Assembly: GCF_024300625.1 (NCBI RefSeq)
Contig: NZ_CP101322.1
Coordinates: forward strand, 3,051,992 to 3,115,991
Length of the DNA stretch: 64,000 bases
Source of the DNA: Halovivax gelatinilyticus
GTDB lineage: Archaea > Halobacteriota > Halobacteria > Halobacteriales > Natrialbaceae
Reading direction: 5' to 3'
This document shows positions 42,353 to 51,590 of the stretch, piece after piece. The notes below the pieces were generated by a model. The model saw only the letters and a program-made list of their open reading frames with translations, was not told the origin of the DNA and ran no database searches. The stretch's first letter is position 1. The number at the start of each line of letters is the position of its first letter. Made by a program: the position numbers and the translations under genes.

Positions 42353-43264
42353 TCAGTGATGAACCGTCGAGGCGAGCGACCTGAGTGTCACGGCGACCGA
42401 TTCGGGATCCGCGCCGAGAACGTACGTGATCGGCTCGATTCCTTCCCCACCGGTCTGGTAGAGGACCGTTGCGTCGGGGTTTTCAGCGATCGCCTCGCCA
42501 GCGTTCGCCTCGATGTCGCCGGTCTCGTCGAACTCGACCAGCTCGTGGCCCTCCGCCGAAAGCGCGGAGAGCAGCGCCGGATCGTATCGGATGTTCGCCG
42601 CGGCGGCGGCATCGCTACCGCCCTCGCGGGCGGCGAGCAGGATCGAGGCAACGTGCTCTGAGACGCCAAATTCCGGCTCGGCCGGGATTGTGGCCTGTCC
42701 CGTCACGTCGACGATCCGCCCCGGAACTCCTGCGACATCGTCGATCGTCCGTGCGTCGGGGACACACGCCACCAGGTTCGACCCGACCGCCGGAATTAAC
42801 GAGGCGAAGCCGCTCGTGTTCTCGATGATCTGCAGGCCTCGTCGGAGCGACGACCGGACGCGCTCGTTCGTTCGGAGTTCGCTATCGGGAGCGTGGACGC
42901 GAAACGAGGGGTAGGTCGACAGCGCCGGCTCCGCGGACTCGTGCAGTCGAGCGAGCAGGTCGCCGCCCGATTCGAGTTCCCTGATGAGCACTTCGAGTTC
43001 GACCAGCGCCTGGACCGACGTCAGTTCCCCCTCGGCCAGTCCGGTCGCCAGGGTTCCGACGACGCGATCCACCCGCTCATCGTTTGCGATTTCATCGTTT
43101 ATCTTCACCTCTCCGTGTGCGTACTTCGAAACGGCGCTCTGGCTTATCCCGAGCACCGAAGCGACTTCACGTTGGGTGAGCCCTTGCTGTCTGAGTTCGG
43201 CCGCCAACAACGATCTGACCGTCGGGAGGAATTCTTCGACGACGATCTCTTCGACGAACTTCAT
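42353..43264 (-). CDS. thiR: Thiamine regulator ThiR (HTH plus ThiN domain)
   Basis: 303 residues. Residues 1-60 contain a Cro-type HTH (LTQREVASVLGISQSAVSKY). The C-terminal 170 residues are a ThiN domain, the thiamine-phosphate synthase fold (FASLIPAVGSNLVACVPDAR, VPGRIVDVTG, RYDPALLSALSAEGHELVE, YVLGADPESVAVTL). In archaea, ThiR (HTH-ThiN) proteins are described as thiamine-phosphate-responsive repressors of thiamine genes. A regulated target candidate here is thi4 (28780-29709). The HTH sits at the N-terminus as in the known family. Confidence 0.85.
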   Translation of the reverse strand: MKFVEEIVVEEFLPTVRSLLAAELRQQGLTQREVASVLGISQSAVSKYAHGEVKINDEIANDERVDRVVGTLATGLAEGELTSVQALVELEVLIRELESGGDLLARLHESAEPALSTYPSFRVHAPDSELRTNERVRSSLRRGLQIIENTSGFASLIPAVGSNLVACVPDARTIDDVAGVPGRIVDVTGQATIPAEPEFGVSEHVASILLAAREGGSDAAAAANIRYDPALLSALSAEGHELVEFDETGDIEANAGEAIAENPDATVLYQTGGEGIEPITYVLGADPESVAVTLRSLASTVHH

Positions 43265-43376
43265 CGACTATCCTCGCGTACGCGGCCCGTGCGGTTAATT
43301 CTGCGGGTGCGTCGCTGGGACCCACACAACCGCCGTGCGCGTTCGATCACTGTGACCGGCGTGCGTTCGATCCGGA

Positions 43377-43976
43377 TCATCCGTCCCCGAGTTGGTCTCC
43401 ACCGAATTCGTGATCACCGCCGATTTTCGATGCCTGGGGCCCAGATTGATCCTGATACTTCGAGCCTCGCTCCGAGCCGTACGGTCGGTCTGCCGGCGAG
43501 CTTAGTTCGGTAAACGTGAGTTGCGAGACGCGCATCCCTGGCGTCAACGCGACCGGCGCCGTTCCCAGGTTCGAGAGTTCCAGGGTGATCTGGCCCCGGT
43601 AGCCCGGATCGCACAGTCCTGCGGTCGCGTGAACGACCACGGCCAGCCGACCCAGCGAAGATCGGCCCTCGACGTGTGCGATCAGATCTGCCGGAATCTC
43701 GACGCGTTCGTGGGTCGTCCCGAGCACGAAGTCGCCGGGGTGAAGAATGAAGTCTTCGTCCTCGCTCACGACGGTCTCGGTGACGTACTCGTCGACCTCG
43801 CGCGCCGCGTCCGGGTGGATACACGGAATGTTCGTCCGGCGAAACTCGAGGAACTCGTTTCCGAGTCGGAGGTCGACGCTGGCCGGCTGAATTTGCAACT
43901 CGAGGTCGTCGAGTGGCTCGATGACGAGATCGCCGTCGTCGAGCCGGTCTGCGATGTCCACATCGGAGAGTATCAT
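43377..43976 (-). CDS. dcd: dCTP deaminase
   Basis: 199 residues. [12 protein letters not shown] starts the protein; key parts are [47 protein letters not shown] and [13 protein letters not shown]. The catalytic acidic/Ser-Ser motif region is typical of Dcd. It deaminates dCTP to dUTP, the first step toward dTMP in archaea. The C-terminal tail ([18 protein letters not shown]) is a flexible acidic end. A TATA-like CATTTAACA near 44001-44008 places the start at the ATG at 43976. Confidence 0.92.
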   Translation of the reverse strand: MILSDVDIADRLDDGDLVIEPLDDLELQIQPASVDLRLGNEFLEFRRTNIPCIHPDAAREVDEYVTETVVSEDEDFILHPGDFVLGTTHERVEIPADLIAHVEGRSSLGRLAVVVHATAGLCDPGYRGQITLELSNLGTAPVALTPGMRVSQLTFTELSSPADRPYGSERGSKYQDQSGPQASKIGGDHEFGGDQLGDG

Positions 43977-44099
43977 ACGCCGTGACTCGCGTGGGCTCTG
44001 TTAAATGAACCGGATCGATTCGGCACGCGTCGACCGTGGAGGTTCGGATCTGCCGGAGGCGATCGTCGCGCCTATTGCGGTCGACGGTGAGTTGGGGAC

Positions 44100-44438
44100 A
44101 TGAAGCAGGCAATCGTCGCCCGGACCGACATCGGAATGGGGACGGGAAAACTCGCCGCGCAGGTCGCCCACGCGTCGCTGTCGGCTTACGAACAGACCTC
44201 GAAGCGAGACCGGCGGACGTGGAAGTCGGGCGGTCAGAAGAAAGTCGTACTGAAGGGATCGAGCGAGCGGGAATTACACGAACTCGCCGAGATTGCCGAC
44301 CGCGAGGGATTGCCGACGTCGATCGTCCGCGACGCCGGTCACACGCAGTTAGATCCAGGCACGGTCACCACGCTTGCCGTCGGTCCGGGGCCCGACGACG
44401 CCGTCGACCGCGTTACCGGCGAACTCTCGCTGTTCTGA
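44100..44438 (+). CDS. pth2: Peptidyl-tRNA hydrolase Pth2
   Basis: 112 residues, full length for archaeal/eukaryotic Pth2. Conserved: [52 protein letters not shown]. It releases peptidyl groups from peptidyl-tRNAs dropped from ribosomes. It is followed by an alpha/beta hydrolase and by truD on the same strand, consistent with a conserved translation-linked cluster. Confidence 0.95.
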   Translation: MKQAIVARTDIGMGTGKLAAQVAHASLSAYEQTSKRDRRTWKSGGQKKVVLKGSSERELHELAEIADREGLPTSIVRDAGHTQLDPGTVTTLAVGPGPDDAVDRVTGELSLF

Positions 44439-44522
44439 TCGCCCGGTCGAGGGCAAACTTTTCGTCGTTCAGACCGCCCGGTCAACGGCAAGGAATTTCA
44501 TCTGGGGTCGCGTCGTGTGCGT

Positions 44523-45209
44523 ATGACCGACGATTCGCCGCCAGAATCGGGGACGGATCCACACGCCGAGATGCCCGTCGAGCGGACCGGGGTCGATCCG
44601 TCGGACGCGAACGTCGCCGTGTTACTCGTTCACGGACGGGGTGCACGCGCGACCGGAATGCTCGACTTCGCTCGAGAGATCGATCGCGACGACGTGGCGT
44701 TCGTCGCCCCACAGGCACATCGTGGCACTTGGTATCCCCAGTCGTTCATGGCGCCGATCGACGCGAATCAGCCCCACCTCGACTCGGCGCTCGGCAAACT
44801 CGACAGCGTCCGAGAGACGGTCGAACGCGACGGACTCTCGACCGATCGAATCGTGTTGCTCGGGTTCTCACAGGGTGCGTGTCTCGCGAGCGAGTACGTC
44901 GCCAGAAACCCGACACAGTACGGCGGTCTCGTCGCGCTGAGCGGAGGACTGATCGGTCCCGAGGGAACGACGTTCGAGTACGAGGGATCGCTGAACGGAA
45001 CCCGGGCATTTTTCGGTTGCGGCGACGAGGATCCGCACATTCCGGTCGACCGGGTCGAGGCGTCCGCGACGGCGTTAGAGGCACTGGATGCGGACGTCGA
45101 GACGCGGATCTACGAGGGTATGGGCCACGGCGTGATCGAAGACGAGATGACGGTCGTCCGCGACCTCCTCGATGCCGTCGTGGTTGGTACCGACTCGGCG
45201 CACTCGTAA
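44523..45209 (+). CDS. Alpha/beta hydrolase (phospholipase/carboxylesterase family)
   Basis: 228 residues from the ATG at 44523. The fold shows NVAVLLVHGRGARATG, the nucleophile elbow LLGFSQGACLASEY (Ser), the acid loop FFGCGDEDPHIP (Asp) and GMGHGVIED (His). This layout matches the phospholipase/carboxylesterase family. Substrate is unknown. No signal peptide, so it is cytoplasmic. The GTG at 44517 is a possible alternative start. Confidence 0.85.
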   Translation: MTDDSPPESGTDPHAEMPVERTGVDPSDANVAVLLVHGRGARATGMLDFAREIDRDDVAFVAPQAHRGTWYPQSFMAPIDANQPHLDSALGKLDSVRETVERDGLSTDRIVLLGFSQGACLASEYVARNPTQYGGLVALSGGLIGPEGTTFEYEGSLNGTRAFFGCGDEDPHIPVDRVEASATALEALDADVETRIYEGMGHGVIEDEMTVVRDLLDAVVVGTDSAHS

Positions 45210-45329
45210 CCGCCTGGAGTCGGATGTGGTCGAGGAGATCGAATTTGTGTCGGCCGGTCGAGAACTGCCGACTGTCGAACGGAGAACGAACGCATTTTCC
45301 CCTTCTGACTCCTACGCCGATGCAGATCA

Positions 45330-46721
45330 ATGCGCGCTGCACATCCGACCGAACGGGCCGTCGGCATGGAGTACTACGTCAGCGACGTCGACGGGATCGG
45401 CGGCCGGTTGCGAGACCGCGATACTCACTTTCGCGTGCGCGAACGCGAAAACTTCGAGACGGAATCGGTCGACGCCGATCCGTCCGCGTACCCGCACCTG
45501 GTCTTTCGAGCGAGGCTTTCGGGCTGGGATACGAACGACTTCGCCGCGAGGCTGTCGGACGCCCTGGAGATGAGTCGCGAGCGAGTTTCGTGGGCCGGGA
45601 CGAAGGACAAGCGAGCGGTGACGACCCAGCTCTTTTCAGTCCGCGACGTGTCGCCCGGCGACCTACCGTCGCTTTCTGGGGTCGACATAGACGTCGTTGG
45701 TCGTGCCGGTCGATCACTCGAGTTCGGTGATCTGCTCGGAAACGAGTTCGAGATCGTCGTCTCCGATCCCCAGCGTCCGGACGCCGCGTCCGACGTCGTC
45801 ACCGATCTCGCCGGGTTCGGCGGTCTCGACGATCAGGAAGGTGACGATGGCGCCGACGAGTCTGGCTCCTCGATGACCGATGGGAGCCCGGTCTCGATCG
45901 GCGTTCCGAACTATTTCGGCCAGCAACGGTTCGGAAGCTATCGCCCCATCACACACGAGGTCGGATTGGCGATCGTCCGTCGCGACTGGGAAGGCGCGGT
46001 GCTGACGTACCTCGGAAATCCCCACGAGTCGGAACCGGCGGAGACCCGGGCGGCCCGCGAATTCGTCTCCCAGACGCGCGATTGGCTCGAGGCGCTCGAT
46101 CGATTTCCGGGCCACCTGCGCTACGAACGATCGCTCCTCCACGCCCTCGCAGAGAGCGACGGCTCGCCCGACGCGGAGGCGTACAGGCGTGCGCTCGAAC
46201 GGTTTCCCTCGAATCTCAGACGACTGTTCGTTCACGCGGCCCAATCCTACGCGTTCAACCGAATTCTGAGCGAACGGCTGTCGCGCGGGCTGCCGTTCGA
46301 CCGCCCGGTCGAGGGCGACGTCGCCTGTTTTGCGGATCGAACCGTCGAAATGGATCTCGCGGTTCCCGACACGGATCGCCTCCAGCGCGTCGACGGCCGC
46401 CGCGTGGATTCCGTCGCCCGTCACTGCGCGCGCGGTCGGGCCTTCGTCACCGCACCGCTCGTCGGCACGCAGACGGAACTCGGCGCGGGCGAACCCGGCG
46501 AGATCGAGCGGTCGGTGCTGGACGACATCGGTCTCCGCCTGGGCGACTTCGAGCTCCCCGGCGAGTATCACTCCACCGGAACGCGGCGGTCCATCCTCGT
46601 TCGCACCGATCTGTCGATCGAATACGATCCGTTGACGCTCTCGTTTTCGCTCCCGAGTGGATCGTACGCGACCGTCGTCCTGCGCGAATTTTTGAAGTCC
46701 GACCCGACCACGCTCGGGTGA
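45330..46721 (+). CDS. truD: tRNA pseudouridine synthase TruD
   Basis: 463 residues. The catalytic motif is [13 protein letters not shown], with the Asp of TKDKRA. Further TruD-typical parts are [20 protein letters not shown] and [16 protein letters not shown], and the C-terminal [19 protein letters not shown]. TruD makes pseudouridine 13 (or its archaeal equivalent) in tRNA. The chosen ATG at 45330 lies near a second ATG at 45320 in another frame. It sits within the pth2-to-DUF3194 run of translation-related genes. Confidence 0.92.
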   Translation: MRAAHPTERAVGMEYYVSDVDGIGGRLRDRDTHFRVRERENFETESVDADPSAYPHLVFRARLSGWDTNDFAARLSDALEMSRERVSWAGTKDKRAVTTQLFSVRDVSPGDLPSLSGVDIDVVGRAGRSLEFGDLLGNEFEIVVSDPQRPDAASDVVTDLAGFGGLDDQEGDDGADESGSSMTDGSPVSIGVPNYFGQQRFGSYRPITHEVGLAIVRRDWEGAVLTYLGNPHESEPAETRAAREFVSQTRDWLEALDRFPGHLRYERSLLHALAESDGSPDAEAYRRALERFPSNLRRLFVHAAQSYAFNRILSERLSRGLPFDRPVEGDVACFADRTVEMDLAVPDTDRLQRVDGRRVDSVARHCARGRAFVTAPLVGTQTELGAGEPGEIERSVLDDIGLRLGDFELPGEYHSTGTRRSILVRTDLSIEYDPLTLSFSLPSGSYATVVLREFLKSDPTTLG

Positions 46722-46835
46722 CCGGTTCGCGCTAGAATCGATATCAGTCGTTGAGTAGGTGGCTCTGACGTGACCACGAGTACGACGTCGCTACCGAAGC
46801 GTGGTGGTTTTGAGTCGGCCGGTCGATGCTCGGGT

Positions 46836-47561
46836 ATGGAGTGTCGTCATTGCGGCTCGTCTCTCGAGAAGCCGGGTGACTTCTGTCTGGTGTGTCGAGA
46901 GCGAAACGCCGACGCGGTCGTGCTAGAGGCGGCGCGCGACCGAGCGACGCTAACGATCGTCGACGAGGATACCGTGGTCGGCGAAACGACGGTGACGACG
47001 ATTCCCGAGACAGCGGACGAACGCGCCACGATCGAACGGCGAAACTTCGCGAGCCGGATTGGCGACGAGATTCGACGGAAGCGACCCTCGAACGTATACG
47101 CGACGGGTGATCGAACCGTTATTCGGGACGTTCGTCGAGACGTTCACTACCAGTTCTACCGAATTGACGCCGACGACCCGGTCGATCACGTCGTCTCCCG
47201 ACGAGGCGCTGACGCGCTCGACATCGTCGAAACACCTCCCGGTGAGAAGATCAGCGGCAGTCACTCGACGCTCATCGGCAGTCGAACGGGCATGCGCGCG
47301 ATACGAACCATCGCTTCGCACCCGCACGTAAAGAAAGTCATCCCCGGACCGATCGACGCCGGCGGGACGGGATCTCGGTCGGGGCTTCGGGCGAAAGTTA
47401 CGCGGGCGGACGACGGGGGTAACCTGCGAATGCTCTTGCGAGACGGATCGAGCGTTCAAGAAAATCGGATCGTAACGACGGCGTGGGACGCCCAGACGGG
47501 TGAACGCGTCCGGGAGGCGTTGAACGAAGCGCTGGTCGATGCGGAGTTTCAGGAGGCGTAA
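46836..47561 (+). CDS. DUF2103 family protein with N-terminal zinc ribbon
   Basis: 241 residues from the ATG at 46836. It begins MECRHCGSSLEKPGDFCLVC, a four-cysteine zinc ribbon, followed by the DUF2103 body (DRTVIRDVRRDVHYQFYR, SGSHSTLIGSRTGMRAIRTIA, HPHVKKVIPGPIDAGG, LRMLLRDGSSVQENRIVTT). The family is archaeal and uncharacterised. Its location directly upstream of eL43 suggests a translation or RNA role, which is inference. An upstream extension to 46770 has a basic Ser/Thr-rich start and is not needed. Confidence 0.8.
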   Translation: MECRHCGSSLEKPGDFCLVCRERNADAVVLEAARDRATLTIVDEDTVVGETTVTTIPETADERATIERRNFASRIGDEIRRKRPSNVYATGDRTVIRDVRRDVHYQFYRIDADDPVDHVVSRRGADALDIVETPPGEKISGSHSTLIGSRTGMRAIRTIASHPHVKKVIPGPIDAGGTGSRSGLRAKVTRADDGGNLRMLLRDGSSVQENRIVTTAWDAQTGERVREALNEALVDAEFQEA

Positions 47562-47915
47562 ACGGCCGGCCTACAACGTGACCGGTGTCCGCGAACCGGT
47601 TCGAGACCGTGACCGTCATCGTTCCATCGATGAGCGTTTTCAGGCTGGACGTTGCCGGCCTTTCCGTGAACCGTCCAGATGCGGTGTTACTTGCGATCGC
47701 AGTCTCTACAGGCGGTGGCGTACTGCTGGGTCGTCTGTTCGCGAGAACGGACGTCTCGAGCGTTCCGCCGAGCGTTCCGATCGCCCTCGGTGCGATAGCT
47801 GGATTCGCCATCATCTGCGTCGAGTGTACGGTCGTCTGGGCGCGGGTAACTCGGGCCCGCGAGGCGGGGACGACTCAACAGGTTTATTGGTGGCGTGGGG
47901 ATAGTGACGAACACT
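47562..47915. other. Gap upstream of eL43
   Basis: 354 bases. A TATA-like TTTATTGG at about 47882-47889, 26-30 bases before the eL43 ATG, predicts a near-leaderless transcript. A plus-strand ORF from 47585 begins with a plausible hydrophobic segment (DAVLLAIAVSTGGGVLLGR, then IALGAIAGFAIICVECTVV). It then runs through the entire eL43 gene with an arginine-rich tail, so I do not accept it as a gene. Confidence 0.4.
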
Positions 47916-48197
47916 ATGGCCAAGAAATCCAGCGGAACGGTCGGGAGTGCCGGTCGGTTCGGCGCCCGATACGGGAGAGTCGCCCGACGGCGCGTCTCGG
48001 AGATCGAAGCGGAGATGAACCACGCTACCGTCGACGACGACGCCGTTACCCGAATCGGAACCGGAATCTGGAAGAACGAAGAGACGGGCGAAACGTTCGC
48101 CGGCGGGGCCTACCGTCCGGAGACGCCCGCGGGCAAGACCGTCACCCGTTCGATCCGCGCGGCACTGAACGAGGATACAGACGAGACTGAAGAGTAA
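47916..48197 (+). CDS. rpl37ae: 50S ribosomal protein eL43 (L37Ae), cysteine-free
   Basis: 93 residues. The start [20 protein letters not shown] and [12 protein letters not shown] match eL43, and the C-terminal [20 protein letters not shown] plus PETPAGKTV matches the end of the family. The zinc ribbon that eL43 normally carries (two C-x2-C pairs) has no cysteine left here: the segment reads [15 protein letters not shown] and KNEETG. It is the first gene of the rpl37ae-rpoP-pcc1-pfdB-DUF3194 run. Confidence 0.9.
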   Translation: MAKKSSGTVGSAGRFGARYGRVARRRVSEIEAEMNHATVDDDAVTRIGTGIWKNEETGETFAGGAYRPETPAGKTVTRSIRAALNEDTDETEE

Positions 48198-48200
48198 CCG

Positions 48201-48335
48201 ATGGCGTACAAGTGCTCTCGCTGTAAGCGCGACGTCACGCTCGACGAGTACGGCGGCGTCCGCTGTCCGTACTGCGGGCACCGTGTGTTACTCAAAGAGC
48301 GCAGCCGCGACGTCAAAGAAGTCGACGTCGAGTGA
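48201..48335 (+). CDS. rpoP: DNA-directed RNA polymerase subunit P (Rpo12)
   Basis: A 44-residue protein: [20 protein letters not shown] then [15 protein letters not shown]. Two C-x2-C pairs form the zinc ribbon of Rpo12, a small archaeal and eukaryotic polymerase subunit (Rpb12). It starts three bases after eL43 and its TGA overlaps the GTG start of pcc1 (GTGA at 48332-48335), so it is co-translated with pcc1. It is too short for many ORF callers. Confidence 0.95.
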   Translation: MAYKCSRCKRDVTLDEYGGVRCPYCGHRVLLKERSRDVKEVDVE

Positions 48336-48595
48336 CTTCTTCCCCCCATACGACGACGATTACGTTTTCCTATCGGAGCGAACGTCGAGCAACCGTCATC
48401 GAGCGAAGCCTGGCGTGCGAACTCGGGGAGATAGACGGTGATCGCTCCGAGACGACACTCGATCGCACCGGAGCGACGCTGAGCGTGACGATCACGGCGC
48501 AGGATCTAACGGCGCTTCGAGCCGCGCTCAACACCTGGCTCTCGCTCGGCGACGTCGCCGAGCGATCTATCGATGTCGGAAGGCCCGCCCCCTGA
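48332..48595 (+). CDS. pcc1: KEOPS complex subunit Pcc1
   Basis: 87 residues from a GTG that overlaps the rpoP stop. [20 protein letters not shown] and [31 protein letters not shown] match Pcc1, the dimerising subunit of KEOPS. KEOPS makes N6-threonylcarbamoyladenosine at position 37 of ANN-decoding tRNAs. The other subunits (Kae1, Bud32, Cgi121) are not in this window. The two-strand, two-helix pattern fits its small size. Confidence 0.85.
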   Translation: MTSSPHTTTITFSYRSERRATVIERSLACELGEIDGDRSETTLDRTGATLSVTITAQDLTALRAALNTWLSLGDVAERSIDVGRPAP

Positions 48596-48667
48596 TCGTG
48601 TCCGGGTTCCGGATCCCGCTCGCGATCAAAGCTTGGGTTTATCAGGCCGGGAACCGTCCCGCCACGT

Positions 48668-49063
48668 ATGCAGGGTAACTTACCGCCGGAAGCACAGGAG
48701 AAAATCGAAGAGCTGCAGGGGCTTCAGGAGACGGCACAGACCGTTGCGGTCCAGAAGCAGGAAGCCGAGTCGGGGCTCCAGCAGGCCGAGATGGCTCTCG
48801 AAGAGCTCGACGAGATCGACGCCGATACGACGATGTTCCGCCAGATCGGTGATCTCTACGTCGAGACGGAGTTCGACGAAGCCGAGTCCGAACTCGAAGA
48901 GAAAGTCTCGACGCTCGAAATCCGTCTCGAAACGCTCGAAAAGCAAGAAGAACGCGTCCAACAGCAGTTCGAGTCGCTCCAGGAAGACCTCGAGGGATTA
49001 CTGGGCGGCGGTGCGGTCGGTGGCCCGGCCGGTCCTGGCGGTCCCGGCGCAGGCGGCGCGTAA
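48668..49063 (+). CDS. pfdB: Prefoldin subunit beta
   Basis: 131 residues. [20 protein letters not shown] starts the N-terminal coiled coil, the central [16 protein letters not shown] forms the beta hairpin hub, and a second coiled coil follows. It ends with a Gly/Pro/Ala-rich tail ([14 protein letters not shown]). Prefoldin beta with alpha forms the hexameric holdase that hands substrates to the thermosome. It lies 72 bases after pcc1 and is followed after one base by DUF3194. Confidence 0.95.
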   Translation: MQGNLPPEAQEKIEELQGLQETAQTVAVQKQEAESGLQQAEMALEELDEIDADTTMFRQIGDLYVETEFDEAESELEEKVSTLEIRLETLEKQEERVQQQFESLQEDLEGLLGGGAVGGPAGPGGPGAGGA

Positions 49064-49064
49064 G

Positions 49065-49364
49065 ATGCCGACCGACGACTCCGTCGGCGCGAATGGGGGC
49101 GGCCCGACTGACGAAGTCGCCGACTCCGATCCCGACGACGTGACGGTGGTCGAGGCGGCCGCCGAAGCGGCCGAATCCCTCGTGTTCGAACGGTACAAAC
49201 AATCCGCTGTGCGTGATCTGGACGTCACCGTCACGTTCGAGGAGGGCGTGCTCGACGTCGACGTCTACGTCAACGCCCCGGAAACCGACGTCACTCCCGA
49301 CGACGTCGCAGACGAGGCGGCGATCGCCGCCCGGGACGCGGTCGACGATCTCTTCGACGCCTAA
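49065..49364 (+). CDS. DUF3194 family protein
   Basis: 99 residues. ATG at 49065, one base after the pfdB stop. The C-terminal part (VVEAAAEAAESLVFERYKQS, VRDLDVTVTFEEGVLDVDVY, ADEAAIAARDAVDDLFDA) matches the archaeal DUF3194 family that regularly follows prefoldin beta. The N-terminal 25 residues are a variable acidic tail. Function unknown; the conserved position suggests a role with folding or translation. Confidence 0.85.
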   Translation: MPTDDSVGANGGGPTDEVADSDPDDVTVVEAAAEAAESLVFERYKQSAVRDLDVTVTFEEGVLDVDVYVNAPETDVTPDDVADEAAIAARDAVDDLFDA

Positions 49365-49453
49365 CGAGTGAGTTCGGGGTTGCACCACCCAACTTTTCCC
49401 GTGTTCCCGGGCTACGTACCCGTAAATTTGGATACACGTTCGGTCTCCGGTAC

Positions 49454-49461
49454 GTTTAAAT
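49454..49461 (+). promoter_or_regulatory. TATA-like element of the small membrane protein gene
   Basis: GTTTAAAT about 27 bases before the ATG at 49484. It overlaps the upstream in-frame ATG at 49460, which could not be transcribed from this promoter; this decides the start codon at 49484 (leaderless). Confidence 0.55.
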
Positions 49462-49483
49462 GACTAACCGCGGAGTGTCGAGT

Positions 49484-49621
49484 ATGGCCGTCGATATCGA
49501 CCAATTCAGACATCCGTCCTGGCTGAGCGCGATCGGGGCTGGGCTGGGGTACGTCTTGATTATCGCGCTGTTGACCGTCTTGCTGTTTGTCGTCCCGTAT
49601 CTGCTATTCGTCTCGCTGTAA
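49484..49621 (+). CDS. Small single-helix membrane protein
   Basis: 45 residues from the ATG at 49484. A short charged start (MAVDIDQFRHPSWLSAIG) is followed by a strongly hydrophobic stretch (VLIIALLTVLLFVVPYLLF) and ends in VSL. An upstream in-frame ATG at 49460 would add eight residues, but the TATA-like element overlaps it. Too small for most ORF calls. I recall small haloarchaeal proteins of this type after DUF3194 but cannot name a family; function unknown. Confidence 0.6.
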   Translation: MAVDIDQFRHPSWLSAIGAGLGYVLIIALLTVLLFVVPYLLFVSL

Positions 49622-49698
49622 CGGTCTACGCCGGCAGCTGTCATCCATTGTCTCGCTCGAAGTAGTATCGCCGAACGGGATCCAGCCGTCAACTGTGG

Positions 49699-50256
49699 TT
49701 ACGGTGACGTACAGATCTCGAGAAAGTTCTGAAGGACCTCTTCGCCGCGTTCGGTGTGAGCTACTTCCGGGTGCCACTGGACGCCGTAGAGATCTTTCTC
49801 GCGGTTGCTCATCGCTTCGATTTCGCAGACGTCGCTGGTCGCCGTCCGTTCGAACCCGTCGGGAACGCTCGTCACCTCGTCGGCGTGGCTGGCCCAGACG
49901 CGCGTCTTCGGGGCGAGCGACCCGACGAGCGGATCGTCCTCGTCTATGATGTCGACGGAAACGTCCGCGTAGCCGCCGTAGTCGCCGCTTCCGACTGAAC
50001 CGCCGGGAAGTTCGGTCGCCATGAGTTGCATGCCGAGACAGATGCCGAGAACCGGGACGTCGGCTTCGAGGTACGCCGGACTCTCGCCGATCTGTTCCAT
50101 ATCCGGTCCGCCCGAGAGGACGATTCCGTCCGCATCGACGGCCGACGGCGGCGTCTCGTTGTCGACGAGGTCGGTCTCGATTCCGAGGTCGCGCAGCGCG
50201 CGCTGCTCTAAGTGCGTAAACTGGCCGTGGTTGTCGACGACCACGATCTTCGTCAT
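49699..50256 (-). CDS. guaAa: GMP synthase glutamine amidotransferase subunit (GuaAa)
   Basis: 185 residues of class I glutamine amidotransferase: nucleophile GICLGMQ (Cys) and catalytic HPE (WHPEVAHT), with SHADEV. In archaea the amidotransferase and the synthetase domain (GuaAb) are separate proteins; GuaAb is not in this window. It supplies ammonia for XMP to GMP conversion. It begins MTKIVVVDNHGQFTHLEQR, the usual start of archaeal GuaAa. Confidence 0.93.
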   Translation of the reverse strand: MTKIVVVDNHGQFTHLEQRALRDLGIETDLVDNETPPSAVDADGIVLSGGPDMEQIGESPAYLEADVPVLGICLGMQLMATELPGGSVGSGDYGGYADVSVDIIDEDDPLVGSLAPKTRVWASHADEVTSVPDGFERTATSDVCEIEAMSNREKDLYGVQWHPEVAHTERGEEVLQNFLEICTSP

Positions 50257-50375
50257 TTCGTAGGTCTACCGACCCGGCGTGTAAAAACCGACCGGAATGC
50301 TATTGCTCCGTATTACGGACAGACGGCTCCTCTGAGTAACTCGTGATAGAACGCTGTGGATGACGGCGATCCGGA

Positions 50376-51590
50376 TTACGCGAAGGTTTTCGAGACGTCG
50401 CCAACGTCTTCCGATTCGGCGTTTACCTTCTCCCAGGCGTCGTAGAAATCTTCGGTCGTGATCGTCGTTCGGTCGTCCCGAATGGCGAACATACCGGCTT
50501 CGGTACAGATCGCCTTGACGTCCGCACCGGAGGCGTCTACGGTCTCGCTCGCGAGCGTCGCGAAGTCGACGTCGTCGTCGACGTTCATGTTGCGCGTGTG
50601 GATCTCGAAGATGAGTTCGCGGCCCTGTTCGTCGGGTTTCGGCACTTCGATCAGCCGGTCGAACCGGCCGGGTCGGAGGATCGCCCGATCGAGCATGTCG
50701 AATCGATTCGTGGCCGCGATGATGCGAATCTCACCGCGTTCTTCGAATCCGTCCATCTCGGAGAGCAGTTGCATCATCGTCCGCTGGACCTCGGCGTCGC
50801 CTGAGGTCTTCGACTCGGTTCGCTTCGCTGCGATAGCGTCGATCTCGTCGATGAACAGAACGGCGGGCTCGTGTTCGCGGGCGACGTCGAAGAGGTCGCG
50901 AACGAGTTTCGCACCCTCGCCGATGAACTTGTGAACGAGTTCGGAACCGGCCATCTTGATGAACGTCGCGTCGGTCTTGTTCGCGACGGCCTTTGCGAGC
51001 ATCGTCTTTCCGGTCCCCGGCGGGCCGTAGAGGAGGACGCCGGACGGTGGGTCGATCCCGACGTCTTCGAACATCTCCGGACGATCGAGGGGCATTTCGA
51101 CCGTCTCTCTTACTTCCTGAAGCTGGTCTTCGAGTCCGCCGATGTCCTCGTAGCCGACGTCCGGACTTTCAGTTACTTCCATCACGCGGGCTCTGACGTC
51201 CGTTTCGCTCGTGAGCGACTTGACGATAGAAAGCGAGTTGTTCACGGCGACGCGGTCGTCTGGAGCTAACTCCTCGCGCATCTCGTCGGTGACCTCGGTC
51301 AGCGCCTCCTGGTTGTTTCCGTGTTGCTTGATGATGACGCCGTCGTCGGTCATCTCCTGAACAGTCGCGACGAACAATGGAGACTGTTTGAGTTTCTTGT
51401 TCTCGTGTGAGAGCCGTTCGAGTTTTTGCTGGTATTTGTTGTTCTCAGCGTTCGCGTCGAGGAGTTTGTCCCGCATCTCCTCGTTTTGCGCCTCGACGAT
51501 TTCGAGGCGGTCCTCGAGCGCCCGTATTTTCTCCTGTTGGGACGTCTCGTCCTCATAGGGGAGCTCCACGTCATCCACAGTATCGGTCAT
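50376..51590 (-). CDS. pan: Proteasome-activating nucleotidase PAN
   Basis: 404 residues from the ATG at 51590. An N-terminal coiled coil (LEDRLEIVEAQNEEMRDKLL, then a Lys-rich end), an OB domain, and a AAA+ domain with Walker A GPPGTGKTMLAKAV and Walker B LFIDEIDAI follow. PAN unfolds substrates for the 20S proteasome. An SD-like GGAGGTG (51592-51599) supports this start; the upstream ATG at 51608 would add six residues. The C-terminus ends SKTFA, not the canonical hydrophobic-Tyr-any tail that docks in the proteasome ring. Confidence 0.92.
   Translation of the reverse strand: MTDTVDDVELPYEDETSQQEKIRALEDRLEIVEAQNEEMRDKLLDANAENNKYQQKLERLSHENKKLKQSPLFVATVQEMTDDGVIIKQHGNNQEALTEVTDEMREELAPDDRVAVNNSLSIVKSLTSETDVRARVMEVTESPDVGYEDIGGLEDQLQEVRETVEMPLDRPEMFEDVGIDPPSGVLLYGPPGTGKTMLAKAVANKTDATFIKMAGSELVHKFIGEGAKLVRDLFDVAREHEPAVLFIDEIDAIAAKRTESKTSGDAEVQRTMMQLLSEMDGFEERGEIRIIAATNRFDMLDRAILRPGRFDRLIEVPKPDEQGRELIFEIHTRNMNVDDDVDFATLASETVDASGADVKAICTEAGMFAIRDDRTTITTEDFYDAWEKVNAESEDVGDVSKTFA

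Noticed and set aside
47585-48190. A 201-codon plus-strand frame with a hydrophobic start upstream of eL43
   Set aside because: It runs through almost the whole eL43 gene in another frame and its second half is arginine-rich shadow sequence. The hydrophobic part alone has no stop codon before the overlap, so it cannot be a free-standing gene.
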